Both the position numbers and the translations under genes were made by a program. 64,000 nt of DNA from Multivorans sp965116445 (GTDB lineage: Bacteria > Acidobacteriota > Thermoanaerobaculia > Multivoradales > Multivoraceae): the NCBI GenBank assembly GCA_965116445.1, contig OZ220688.1, forward strand, positions 62,001 through 126,000. Reading direction: 5' to 3'. The first letter of the stretch is position 1. Every line of letters begins with the position of its first letter. This document shows, piece by piece, positions 41,460 through 49,923 of this stretch. The notes beneath the pieces are model-generated. The model ran no database searches, was not told the DNA's origin, and saw only the letters and a list, made by a program, of their open reading frames with translations.

Positions 41460-44027
41460 TTGCGTCGCGTGTCGGCCGCCGCCGTTCTCGCACTCTCAAG
41501 CGCCGCCGTCTGCCTCGGCCAGGCCTCCGTCGCGCCCCGCTACCACCTGGTCCTCGAAGGCGGGACGATCTACGACGGCAACGGCGGCGCCCCGTACACC
41601 GCGGACATCGGCATCGAGGGAGGCACGATCACGACGATCGGCGATCTCGAAGGAGCACGAGCCGCCGAACGCCTCGACGTGAGCGGCCTCGCGGTGACTC
41701 CAGGCTTCATCGACATCCACAGCCACGCCGTGCGCGGCGTGTTCCGGCATCCGCTGGCGGAGAACTACACCCGCCAGGGCGTGACGACGGTCATCGGGGG
41801 GCCGGACGGGAGTTCGCCGTTTCCCGTTGGGGACTTCCTGGCGCGCATCGAGCTCCACCCGCCGGCGGTCAACTTCGGGCTCACTGTTGGTCACGGCACG
41901 CTTCGCCATCGCGTGATGGGCAACGAGGACCGGGCGCCGACGGAAGACGAGCTCGAAGCGATGGAGCAACTCGTCGAACAGGCGATGAGGGAAGGCGCGT
42001 TCGGCCTGTCGACCGGGCTCAAGTACGTGCCCGGCGCCTATGCGACGACCGAAGAGGTCATCGCCCTCGCGAGGGTCGCCGCCCGCTTCGGTGGCTTCCA
42101 CGTCAGTCACATGCGCGAGGAAGGCCTGGAGCTCCTGGCCGCGGTGGAGGAGACGATCCGCATTGGCGAAGAAGGCGGCCTGCCGACCCAGTTGACGCAC
42201 CACAAGGTCGTCGGCGCTCCGATGTGGGGCGCGAGCGAACGCTCCCTGGCGCTCGTCGACGCGGCCCGGGCGAGAGGCGTCGACGTGACGATCGATCAGT
42301 ACCCCTACACGGCGTCGAGCACCTCGCTGTCGATCCTGTTTCCGGCCTGGAGCCTCGAGGGCGAGCCGGAGGATCTGCTTGCGCGCCTGCGCGATCCGGA
42401 CACGAGAGCGCGCATCAAGGCCGGCGTCGTCGAAAAACTGCGGGTCGACCGCGGCGGGGGACACCCGAAGAACGTCGTGATCTCTCAGTGCGAGTGGGAT
42501 CCGTCGCTCAACGGGTTGAGCCTGGCCGACATTCTGGCAGCGCGCGGACAGGCGCCGGACGACCTGGAGGCGGCGGCGGAACTCGCGCTCGAGCTGCAGG
42601 AGAAGGGCGGTTTCAGCGGCATCTTTCACGCGATGAACGAGCAGGATGTCGTCAGGATCATGCGGCACGCGCAGACGATGATCGCGTCCGACGGCGGCAT
42701 CGTGGCGCCCGGCGAGGGAGTGCCGCATCCAAGGAACTACGGCACCTTCGCCCGCGTCCTCGGCCACTACGCGAGGGATGAAGGCGTGCTGTCCCAGGCT
42801 GAGGCGATCCGCAAGATGTCGTCGCTTCCGGCCGACCGGCTCGGCCTTGCGGGTCGAGGTCGTCTGCGCGAGGGCGGGGTGGCCGACATAGCCGTCCTCG
42901 ATCTGGACGAGGTCGACGCCCCCGCCGCGTTCGGTGATCCGCACCACTACGCGAAGGGCGCCCGGCACGTGCTCGTGGACGGTGTCTTCGTCGTGCTCCA
43001 GGGTGAGGTCACGGGCGCCCGGCCGGGACGCGCGCTGCGGCGCGAGAGTCCCGCACGGCAGACCAGTGAGTTGCCCAGGGTGCACGTCCTGGCGACGGGC
43101 GGCACGATCGCGAGCGCGGCCGACGGGCCGCTGACTGCGTCGAGTCTCGTCGAGGCGATTCCCGAACTGGCTGCGGTCGCGCTCGTGTCTGGTGAGGACT
43201 GGAGCGCCATCGGCAGCTCGCAGATGACGCCCGAACTCCAGTTCGCGCTGGCGCACCGGATAGACGAGCTCTTCGCACACGACGCTTCGCTGAGCGGATT
43301 GGTGATCACACACGGCACGGATTCGCTCGAGGAAACTGCGTTCCTCGTCGATCTCCTGGTGGCGGATCCGCGTCCCGTCGTGTTCGCCGCGGCCCAGCGC
43401 TCCCCACGGCGAGTGGACACCGACGGTCCGCGCAATCTGCGCAACGCCGTCACTCTCGCTGGCCTGCCGGCGGCCAGAGATCTCGGCGTCCTGGTGACGC
43501 TGAACGACGAAGTCCACGCGGCCCGCGACGTACGGAAGACGCACTCGGCGGCGGTGGGTGCGTTCGCGTCGCCGGGCGTTGGCCCCCTCGGCAGCTTTGA
43601 CGACGGCGTCTTCTACCTGAAGCGCTTGCCGGCGCGGCGGCTGTTCATTCCGGCACGCAGGATTGAGCCGAAGGTCGACCTTGTGAGACTCGTCGCGGGC
43701 AGCGATGGCCATCTCGTGCGCGCCGCGGTCGAGAACGGCGCGAAGGGTCTGGTCGTGGAGGTGTTCGGTCGCGGCAACGTGCCGGAGCGCGTGGTGCCGG
43801 CGATGCAAGACGCGATCGAGAAGGACGTCGCGGTCCTGTTCACGACGCGCACGGGTGGAGGCAGGGTCGAGATCTACCCGCCGTTCGACGAAATGGGAGT
43901 CGTCGGCGGAGAAGACCTCGACGGCCTCAAGGCCCGGATCCTCCTGATGGTTGTGCTCGGCGATGGGTCGAGCCGACAGGAGTTGCAGGAGTACGTCGGC
44001 GTGCTGGCGGGCCGAACCGCGCCGTGA
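41460..44027 (+). CDS. fusion of N-acyl-D-amino-acid deacylase (amidohydrolase) and asparaginase
   Basis: About 855 residues from a TTG with GGCGAGG upstream; a TTG at 41442 overlapping the previous stop is the alternative. A signal peptide (AVLALSSAAVCLG) comes first. Residues up to about 520 are a D-aminoacylase-type amidohydrolase with the metal motif FIDIHSHA, later His (QLTHHKV) and Asp (IASDGG). From about 540 a complete asparaginase follows: TGGTIAS (about 545-551) with the nucleophilic Thr, and ITHGTDSLEET (about 616-626) with the second active Thr/Asp. No linker gene break exists. Both activities split amide bonds of odd amino acids, so a periplasmic role in using D- or isoaspartyl peptides is plausible. 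Confidence 0.85.
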   Translation: MRRVSAAAVLALSSAAVCLGQASVAPRYHLVLEGGTIYDGNGGAPYTADIGIEGGTITTIGDLEGARAAERLDVSGLAVTPGFIDIHSHAVRGVFRHPLAENYTRQGVTTVIGGPDGSSPFPVGDFLARIELHPPAVNFGLTVGHGTLRHRVMGNEDRAPTEDELEAMEQLVEQAMREGAFGLSTGLKYVPGAYATTEEVIALARVAARFGGFHVSHMREEGLELLAAVEETIRIGEEGGLPTQLTHHKVVGAPMWGASERSLALVDAARARGVDVTIDQYPYTASSTSLSILFPAWSLEGEPEDLLARLRDPDTRARIKAGVVEKLRVDRGGGHPKNVVISQCEWDPSLNGLSLADILAARGQAPDDLEAAAELALELQEKGGFSGIFHAMNEQDVVRIMRHAQTMIASDGGIVAPGEGVPHPRNYGTFARVLGHYARDEGVLSQAEAIRKMSSLPADRLGLAGRGRLREGGVADIAVLDLDEVDAPAAFGDPHHYAKGARHVLVDGVFVVLQGEVTGARPGRALRRESPARQTSELPRVHVLATGGTIASAADGPLTASSLVEAIPELAAVALVSGEDWSAIGSSQMTPELQFALAHRIDELFAHDASLSGLVITHGTDSLEETAFLVDLLVADPRPVVFAAAQRSPRRVDTDGPRNLRNAVTLAGLPAARDLGVLVTLNDEVHAARDVRKTHSAAVGAFASPGVGPLGSFDDGVFYLKRLPARRLFIPARRIEPKVDLVRLVAGSDGHLVRAAVENGAKGLVVEVFGRGNVPERVVPAMQDAIEKDVAVLFTTRTGGGRVEIYPPFDEMGVVGGEDLDGLKARILLMVVLGDGSSRQELQEYVGVLAGRTAP

Positions 44028-44038
44028 CGCGACTTGGC

Positions 44039-45373
44039 TCAGGCCGCGAGCACGTGCGCCGCGGCGCCGTCCGCGGCCTCGAGGAAACGGTCGATCTCCG
44101 CGTCTCCCATCGGTGTCGAGAGCGAGCCGAACAGGCCGCGGGAGCCCATCAGGATGCCCCGGTTGAACATCTCCCGGGCGATGCCCTGGAGCTGCGGCGC
44201 CGCGGAGCGGGCGGTGAAGACGGCCCGGAAGTTCTTCGGCGGCTCGGTACCCGGAACCACCGCGAAGAGTGAACCGCGACCGGTCGCCACGGCTTCGATG
44301 CCGTGCCTGCCGAGGACCTGCTGAAGGCCGCCGCGCACCCGGTCGCCGAGCCGGTCGAACTCGTCGAAGACGCTCGGGGTCAGGCGATTCATCGTTTCGT
44401 AGCCCGCGACCATCGTCACCGGATTGCCGTTGTAGGTGCCGCCGTGGTGGACGAGCTCGCCGTCGCGGTGATCGAAGACGGACATCACTTCGGCCGTTCC
44501 GGCCACCGCGCCGACGGGGAAGCCGCCGCCGATGATCTTGCCGAGCGCGACGAGGTCCGGCTCGACGCCCAGGCGATGGCACGCGCCGCGATAATCGATC
44601 CGAAACGAGAGCACCTCGTCCGCGATCAGCAATGCGCCGCACTCCCTCGTCTTGCCCCGCAACGCCGTCACGAACTCGGGGTCGGGCGGGATCAGTCCGA
44701 GCGCGGCGGGCAGGGGATCGATCAGCACGGCTGCCAGGTCGTCGCGGTGCTCGTCGATCAGGTCGCTGCAGACCTCGAGGTCGTTCAGCGGCAACGTGAC
44801 GACCTCCGCTTCGAGGCTCTTCGCCATGCTCGGCTCGAGCGTCGTCGCGGGCCGCTCCGCATCGCCCCAGTTCCGGGGCCGGGAACTGTCGCTGGCCTGC
44901 GCGTAGTCGTAGATGCCGTGGTAGCAGCCTTCGAACTTCGCGATCTTGCTGCGGCCGGTCGCGGCGCGCGCCGCCCGCACGGCGAGGAGCACGCCCTCGC
45001 TGCCGGAGTTCGCGAAACGGATCTGGTCGATGCAGGGAATGCGCTCGATCAACAGTTCGGCGAGGCGAATGTCCGTCTCGGTCGGCAGGGAGAAGGCCGT
45101 CCCCTTGGCGATCACCTCGGCGACCGCGTCGGTCACATCGGGATGCGAGTGCCCGAGGATGAGCGACGTGTAGTTGTTCACGAAATCGATCCGCTCCTGG
45201 CCCTCGACGTCGGTGACGATGCAGCCCAGCCCGGACGCCGCGTAGATCGGGTACGGATCCATGACCAACGTGTGGCGGCTGTTGCCGCCGGGCATGACCT
45301 GGAGGGCGCGCTCGTAGAGCGACCGTGAGGCCGAGTCCTCGAGCAGGTAGCGCTCGGTGCTCGTCCCGGTCAT
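44039..45373 (-). CDS. glutamate-1-semialdehyde aminomutase-like class III aminotransferase
   Basis: 444 residues: MPGGNSRHT, FVNNYTSLILGHSHPDV, the ANSGSEG phosphate-binding loop, LLIADEVLSFR and the PLP lysine (about 279) in ALGKIIGGGFPVG. These are closer to HemL than those of the enzyme at 25463. HemL converts glutamate-1-semialdehyde to 5-aminolevulinate, but many relatives act on other amino substrates. The context (asparaginase fusion convergent, sulfatase upstream on the same strand) does not suggest tetrapyrrole synthesis. Confidence 0.85.
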   Translation of the reverse strand: MTGTSTERYLLEDSASRSLYERALQVMPGGNSRHTLVMDPYPIYAASGLGCIVTDVEGQERIDFVNNYTSLILGHSHPDVTDAVAEVIAKGTAFSLPTETDIRLAELLIERIPCIDQIRFANSGSEGVLLAVRAARAATGRSKIAKFEGCYHGIYDYAQASDSSRPRNWGDAERPATTLEPSMAKSLEAEVVTLPLNDLEVCSDLIDEHRDDLAAVLIDPLPAALGLIPPDPEFVTALRGKTRECGALLIADEVLSFRIDYRGACHRLGVEPDLVALGKIIGGGFPVGAVAGTAEVMSVFDHRDGELVHHGGTYNGNPVTMVAGYETMNRLTPSVFDEFDRLGDRVRGGLQQVLGRHGIEAVATGRGSLFAVVPGTEPPKNFRAVFTARSAAPQLQGIAREMFNRGILMGSRGLFGSLSTPMGDAEIDRFLEAADGAAAHVLAA

Positions 45374-45377
45374 TCTC

Positions 45378-47201
45378 TCACTTCCTGCGTACATAGACGT
45401 AGTAGGCGCTCGCGATGACCTCGCGGCCTTCATCGAACCAGGTGTGCAGGGCGATGGGGCCTTGCGGTAGTGACACGGTGAACACCGCCTCCGTGTCGTC
45501 TTCGCCCACTGGTGCGGTGAGACCCTCGTAGCCGTAGGGCGGCTTCTCGCCGATGTCCAGGTGGTGGTGGTTGCTGAGGAACAGGCGGGCCGAGGTGATG
45601 GGCAGCGCCGTGCTGCCCTCGGGCGCCGAGGCAAGCGGCACGTCGATTTCGCGCGGCCAGCGCCGGAGCGCGAACTCGTACTCGCCCGCCTCGGCCACAT
45701 CGAGCAGCCAGTACCCGGTCTTGCGTGTTCCGACGCGTACTTGCCTCTGCTGATCGACGAACACGTCGAGCCACTCGCAGCCGGTCAGCATCATGGGGTT
45801 CTCCGTGTCGTCGCCGATGACGATCCGCTGGGGCTCGTTCGCGGTGGCGGCCACGTCGTCCCACCACTCGTGGAGATGGTCCCGCATCCTGGCGACGACC
45901 TCGGGGTGCCGGTCGATCACGTTCGTCGTTTGCAGCGGATCGGATTCCAGGTCGTAGAGCTCCCGGTCTTCGAGCAGCCGCCACTGCTTCCAGAGGACCC
46001 CCGCGTGGCTCCGCGTGAGGATCGACTGGGTGTACGGCGAGGGATAGTTGAACCCGGACGGCATGCGGCTGTAGTTGATGATCAGCATGCGGTCTTCGGG
46101 AACGCTGGCGTCTCCGCGCAGGACCGGGGCCAGGCTCATGCCGCTCATGTTCGCGGCGGCCGTCGTTTCGATTCCGGTGAGGTCCAGGAGCGTCGGCAGG
46201 ACGTCCTGCACCTGGGTCAGGCCCGTCACGTCCTGCGGGTCCGCCAGGTCGCCGTTCGGCCAACTGATGAAGAAGGGCACCCGATGGCCGCCTTCCCAGA
46301 GTTCGGTCTTCATTCCGCGCATGCCTGCGTTGAAGTAGAGCGGGCCATGGGTGCTGCCGTTGTCCGTCATGAAGATCAGGACGGTGTTTTCCCTCAGGCC
46401 CTCCTCCTCGAGGAACTGGACGAGCTTGCCCATGTTCGTGTCGATGTTCCGGACCATCCCCAGGTAACTGCTCAGTCGGCTCTTCAGTGCCGAGTTCATC
46501 TCGTCGAACTCGGGACGGGCCAGCGCGGCCGCGAGCGCGGCTTCGTCCTCCTCCTTGGCGATCAGCGGGCCGTGGGGCGTGTTCGGAGCGATGTAGGTCA
46601 GGAAGGGCGTTCCGGACTCCGCGGCGCGCCTCATGTGGTCTATTCCTTCGTCGAAGAAGACGTCCGTGCAGTAGCCCTTGAACGCCTCGCGCCTGCCGTT
46701 CCGGATGTAGGTGTCGTCGAAGTAGTCGTTGCCCCAGAAGTCGGGCACCGAGCCGATGTGGGAGGAGGGGAACCACACGGTTTCGTGGAATCCGCGGTCC
46801 TCCGGCCGGAAGGGGTAGTTGTCGCCGAGGTGCCACTTGCCGAACACGCCGGTGCTGTAGCCCGCCTCGGCGAAGATGTCGGCCATCGTCGAAATCTCGG
46901 GCCGCAGGAGCGCCCGACCGCTGCTCACGTTGATCGCGCCGTTGCGGGCCGCGTCCATGCCGGTCAGCAGTTGGCCGCGGGTGGGCGTACACATCGGCGC
47001 GACGTGGAAGTCGTCCAGCCGAACGCTCTCGCCGCGCAGCCGGTCGAGGTGCGGCGTTTCGAGCACGGGGTTTCCGTGAGCGGAGAGTTCGCCGTAGCCC
47101 TGGTCGTCCGTCATCACGATGACGACGTTGGGGGGTTGCGCGAAGGCGGTCGCGGCGACCGCGCAAAGCAGAACGCTGAGAAGAGTCGTTGCTGGCCTCA
47201 C
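45378..47201 (-). CDS. secreted sulfatase with C-terminal beta domain
   Basis: 607 residues from a GTG with GGAG 7 nt upstream, giving a clean signal peptide (LLSVLLCAVAATAFA). The sulfatase core has NVVIVMTDDQGYGELSAHGN and CTPTRG, whose Cys is the formylglycine site, then GKWHLGDNYP. About 120 residues after the core form an added beta-rich domain (YEFALRRWPREIDVPLAS). The frame remains open upstream to 47546 but without family similarity. Extracellular ester sulfate removal is likely; substrate unknown. It precedes the aminotransferase by 4 bp. Confidence 0.9.
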   Translation of the reverse strand: MRPATTLLSVLLCAVAATAFAQPPNVVIVMTDDQGYGELSAHGNPVLETPHLDRLRGESVRLDDFHVAPMCTPTRGQLLTGMDAARNGAINVSSGRALLRPEISTMADIFAEAGYSTGVFGKWHLGDNYPFRPEDRGFHETVWFPSSHIGSVPDFWGNDYFDDTYIRNGRREAFKGYCTDVFFDEGIDHMRRAAESGTPFLTYIAPNTPHGPLIAKEEDEAALAAALARPEFDEMNSALKSRLSSYLGMVRNIDTNMGKLVQFLEEEGLRENTVLIFMTDNGSTHGPLYFNAGMRGMKTELWEGGHRVPFFISWPNGDLADPQDVTGLTQVQDVLPTLLDLTGIETTAAANMSGMSLAPVLRGDASVPEDRMLIINYSRMPSGFNYPSPYTQSILTRSHAGVLWKQWRLLEDRELYDLESDPLQTTNVIDRHPEVVARMRDHLHEWWDDVAATANEPQRIVIGDDTENPMMLTGCEWLDVFVDQQRQVRVGTRKTGYWLLDVAEAGEYEFALRRWPREIDVPLASAPEGSTALPITSARLFLSNHHHLDIGEKPPYGYEGLTAPVGEDDTEAVFTVSLPQGPIALHTWFDEGREVIASAYYVYVRRK

Positions 47202-47296
47202 GATCGAGTCTCCATGGTGAGCGTTTCCAAGAGCGAGCGGTGGCAGGCAGCGTAGCGGAGATCGCGCGCAGCCCCGAAGCCGGCGCCGGAGGAGCA

Positions 47297-47463
47297 TTCC
47301 GCGACCGGTACGGCGGGTGGGCGCTCGTCGCCGGGGCCTCGGAGGGAACGCTTTCGTCGACGCCGACGCTGATGCGCTCGAACGGGCGGGCGACGTCAAT
47401 GTCCGGGCGCCGGTCGTCATGCTGCACACGCTGTGGCGACGGCCTGATTTCGAGGACTCCGGC
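47297..47463 (+). pseudogene. internally deleted relic of a short-chain dehydrogenase
   Basis: FRDRYGGWALVAGASEG (47297-47347) is the N-terminal Rossmann strand and glycine loop of an SDR. In another frame from about 47346, DADADALERAGDVNVRAPVV resembles the later helix with the vNv-AP motif. The ~80 residues that should lie between are missing, as is the catalytic part. The rest of 47204-47467 holds nothing else. Confidence 0.45.
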
Positions 47464-47467
47464 CTCT

Positions 47468-47803
47468 TCAGGTCAGCACCCGTAGCGCGGTCTCGGGGGC
47501 TCTGTCGAGCAATCGCAACAGGGCGCGCGCCGCGCCGGTCGGGCAACGCTTCCCCTGTTCCCAGTTGCGGATCGTCTCGTGCGACACGTCGATACGTCGC
47601 GCGAACTCCGTCTGACTGAGCCCCAGCCGCCGGCGAACCCGGCGCGCGTACCGCGCCGCGTCCTGCATTGCCTCCCCGTCATCTTCGCGCTGCTGCAAGC
47701 CGATGTCCGCTTCGGTGGTGTTGTCCACCTTCGCGGCGTCGATCTTCCCTTCGGGAAAGGTCGCCGGATTGTCGCGATCAACCCTGATCCGCGTTGTCCT
47801 CAT
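47468..47803 (-). CDS. BrnA-like antitoxin with Xre helix-turn-helix
   Basis: 111 residues. The first 50 (NPATFPEGKIDAAKVDNTTE, QQREDDGEAM) are shared with a broken copy at 63253. Residues about 56-110 are an Xre/HigA helix-turn-helix (LGLSQTEFARRIDVSHETIR, NWEQG). It overlaps the toxin gene by 26 bp. It should bind the toxin and repress the operon. A start in the overlap is supported by conservation with the degenerate copy. Confidence 0.8.
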   Translation of the reverse strand: MRTTRIRVDRDNPATFPEGKIDAAKVDNTTEADIGLQQREDDGEAMQDAARYARRVRRRLGLSQTEFARRIDVSHETIRNWEQGKRCPTGAARALLRLLDRAPETALRVLT

Positions 47804-48059
47804 AGTTCGCGACCTCCTTCCTGTTGGCCTTGCGGGCCGAAATGATGCGGGTTGCCGAACCGCGCATCGTGTAGACGACGACGTAGGTTCGTCCATCGAT
47901 CATGCCGAGCAGCCTGTAGCGATCCTCGCCATAGTCCCGTCGCCGGTCCTGGGCAACGATTCGGTGCGGATCGAGAAAGGCGCGGACGGCATAGGCGAAG
48001 TCGAATCCCCGGCGCTCGAAGCAGGCGTCGTTCTTCGTGTCGTCCCACTCGAACTCCAC
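47778..48059 (-). CDS. brnT: BrnT-family toxin
   Basis: 93 residues if started at the GTG at 48059 (VEFEWDDTKNDACFERRGFD), or 99 from the ATG at 48077. BrnT marks: EFEWD at the start, RIVAQDRRRDYGEDRYRLLG in the middle, ISARKANRKE at the end. BrnT is a RelE-like RNase. I prefer the GTG because a consensus promoter predicts transcription to begin at exactly this base, after the ATG. Many BrnT proteins start with this EFEWD segment. Confidence 0.85.
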   Translation of the reverse strand: MEFEWDDTKNDACFERRGFDFAYAVRAFLDPHRIVAQDRRRDYGEDRYRLLGMIDGRTYVVVYTMRGSATRIISARKANRKEVANYEDNADQG

Positions 48060-48065
48060 GCTGAT

Positions 48066-48094
48066 GGTATAGGCCATTGGCCTACCCCTGTCAA
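48066..48094 (-). promoter_or_regulatory. promoter of the BrnT-BrnA pair
   Basis: On the minus strand TTGACA (48094-48089), 17 bp, TATACC (48071-48066). Six nt separate the -10 box from the GTG at 48059. Close to the sigma70 consensus. Confidence 0.6.
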
Positions 48095-48097
48095 CCA

Positions 48098-48118
48098 GCA
48101 CCCAGTGTGCGCCGCGCC
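48098..48118 (+). repeat. partial REP-like foot (copy H)
   Basis: AGCACCCAGTGTGCGCCGCGCC contains GCACCCAGTG and GCGCC, a shortened and rearranged foot of the repeat, at the end of the serine hydrolase gene. Weakest member of the set. Confidence 0.3.
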
Positions 48119-49860
48119 TAGCGGCGGTCGAACCGCAGTCGCCGGACTCGTGAAGAGTCGCTGATGTAGAGGGTCGTCACCCTGCCGGCGGCGTCCCGTT
48201 CGAAGCGCGCGGGCCAGGCGACGGTGGTGGCGAACAGTGCGCGCACCGGAAACCTCTCCAGCAACGGATCGCTCAGTTCGAAAGCGTCCCGGAACAGGGG
48301 CTCGAGTTTGCGCGGCTCGTCGAGCGGGCGGCGGAACAGCAGTTTGCCGTCCTGGAACTCGACGGAGTAGGTCACGTCGAGCTCGTCGCTGGTGTAGGAG
48401 CCGACGTACTCGGCCAGCTCCTGGGGCGTCGGCGTAACCGCGGGCATTGCTCGGTAGCGGCGCTTCGGATCGTCCGCCAGGGTCGCCGTCCTCGTGCCGT
48501 CTTCCTCCTTTGCGAACGCGACGACGAGGCCGGACAGGCCGACCGTGAACCGGTCTTCGCCCAGGGGCGTTGCCCTGACTGCGCCGAAGTGGAGCGCGCC
48601 GTTCCGGACCGTGATCCGGACGATCGAGTCGGTGTGCGTGTGGAGATAGGGGTCCGCCCAGCGTTCCAGGTCTTCCAGCGGGACCTCGACGCGCGGCGTC
48701 GGACTCGCCGCGTCCGCAGCCTCGTCGGCCGGTCCGAGGAAGACGTCGATCACCCGGTGGCCGACCGCGACCGGATTGATGTCGCCGTGGTTGCACAAGA
48801 GAGCAAGCGACAGGCGGTCGCGGTCGGGATAGCGGGCCAGCCAGGCCCGGTAGCCGGCCGTGCCGCCGCTGTGAGCGATCTCCCGCTCGCCGCGGTACTC
48901 GCCGATCCCGAGGCCGAGTGCGTAGTCGTTCAGGGAGCCGTCGCCTAATCGTCCGGGAGTTTCGAGCATGTCGACGAATCGCTGTCCGAGGACCTTCGGC
49001 TCGTAGAGCTCCTGGTTCCAGCGCTGCAGATCGCCGACCGTCGTCAGCATTCCGCCGTTGCCGAAGACCTCGGTGTTGGCCATGTTCGTATGGAGCCCGC
49101 CGCTCCTGCCGCTTCCGTAGGCGGTAGCGCGACCCTTGACGATTTGCGTGAAGTCGTCGCGCCAGAGCGTGCTCGTCATGCCCAGGGGCTTGAAGATCCG
49201 CTCGGTCGTGAAGTCGTTGAACGACTGCCCCGAGACGCGCTCCGCCAGCACCACGCTCAGGATGTACGGAGCGTTGCTGTAGAGGTACTCCTCGCCGGGA
49301 GGGAAGTTGAGATCCCGCTGCCGGGCCATCAGGGCGAGGACTTCGGCGTTGGTGTGCACGGCGAAGCCGTCGGGCCGTCCCCGGAGAGCGACCAGTGGAC
49401 GGAACGTCCTGAGCCCGCTGGTGTGGGTCAGGAGATGGCGAATCGTGATCGGCGCGCCGAAGTCCGGTAGTTCGGGAAGGTACTCCTGCACCGGATCGTC
49501 GAGCGAGAGCTTGCCGTCGAGCGCGAGGAGGACGAGCGCCGAGGCGGTGAACTGCTTGGAGACGGAGCCGGCCTCGAAGATGGTCTCGGGCGTGATGGGC
49601 GCCGGCTGCTCGAGGTGGGCCATGCCGAAGCCGCGTGCGTAGACGGTCTCGCCGGCTCTGGCGACCGAGACGGCGCAGCCGGCCGTGTTGTCCCGGTTCC
49701 AGAGCTTGAACACCGCGTCTACTTTTGCCGCGACATCCGGCGGCAACTCCTCTGTGTCCTGAGCCGAAGCGCCGGCGCACACCGCCAGGCCAAGGAGCAG
49801 ACTCCCGAAGATGGCGCCGCGGGTGCGACCGTTGGCGTGGCGGAGAGACTCGTGGTTCAT
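48118..49860 (-). CDS. secreted serine hydrolase, beta-lactamase fold
   Basis: 580 residues from the ATG at 49860, with GGAGAA 9 nt upstream. A signal peptide (GSLLLGLAVCAGASA) leads into a class C beta-lactamase-type domain: S99-V-S-K102, YSN (in YLYSNAP) and HSGG. About 200 C-terminal residues form beta-rich domains (ITVRNGALHFGAV; LAEYVGSYTSDELDVTYSVE) seen in esterase/D-aminopeptidase relatives. Likely a periplasmic esterase or peptidase, not an antibiotic-resistance enzyme. It diverges from the S9 peptidase with only 63 bp between starts. Confidence 0.88.
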   Translation of the reverse strand: MNHESLRHANGRTRGAIFGSLLLGLAVCAGASAQDTEELPPDVAAKVDAVFKLWNRDNTAGCAVSVARAGETVYARGFGMAHLEQPAPITPETIFEAGSVSKQFTASALVLLALDGKLSLDDPVQEYLPELPDFGAPITIRHLLTHTSGLRTFRPLVALRGRPDGFAVHTNAEVLALMARQRDLNFPPGEEYLYSNAPYILSVVLAERVSGQSFNDFTTERIFKPLGMTSTLWRDDFTQIVKGRATAYGSGRSGGLHTNMANTEVFGNGGMLTTVGDLQRWNQELYEPKVLGQRFVDMLETPGRLGDGSLNDYALGLGIGEYRGEREIAHSGGTAGYRAWLARYPDRDRLSLALLCNHGDINPVAVGHRVIDVFLGPADEAADAASPTPRVEVPLEDLERWADPYLHTHTDSIVRITVRNGALHFGAVRATPLGEDRFTVGLSGLVVAFAKEEDGTRTATLADDPKRRYRAMPAVTPTPQELAEYVGSYTSDELDVTYSVEFQDGKLLFRRPLDEPRKLEPLFRDAFELSDPLLERFPVRALFATTVAWPARFERDAAGRVTTLYISDSSRVRRLRFDRR

Positions 49861-49923
49861 TGCTTCGTTCTCCTCTGGCGGTTCAAGGTGGTGCACGCCC
49901 GGCGCGATACGATGCTACGCCCG

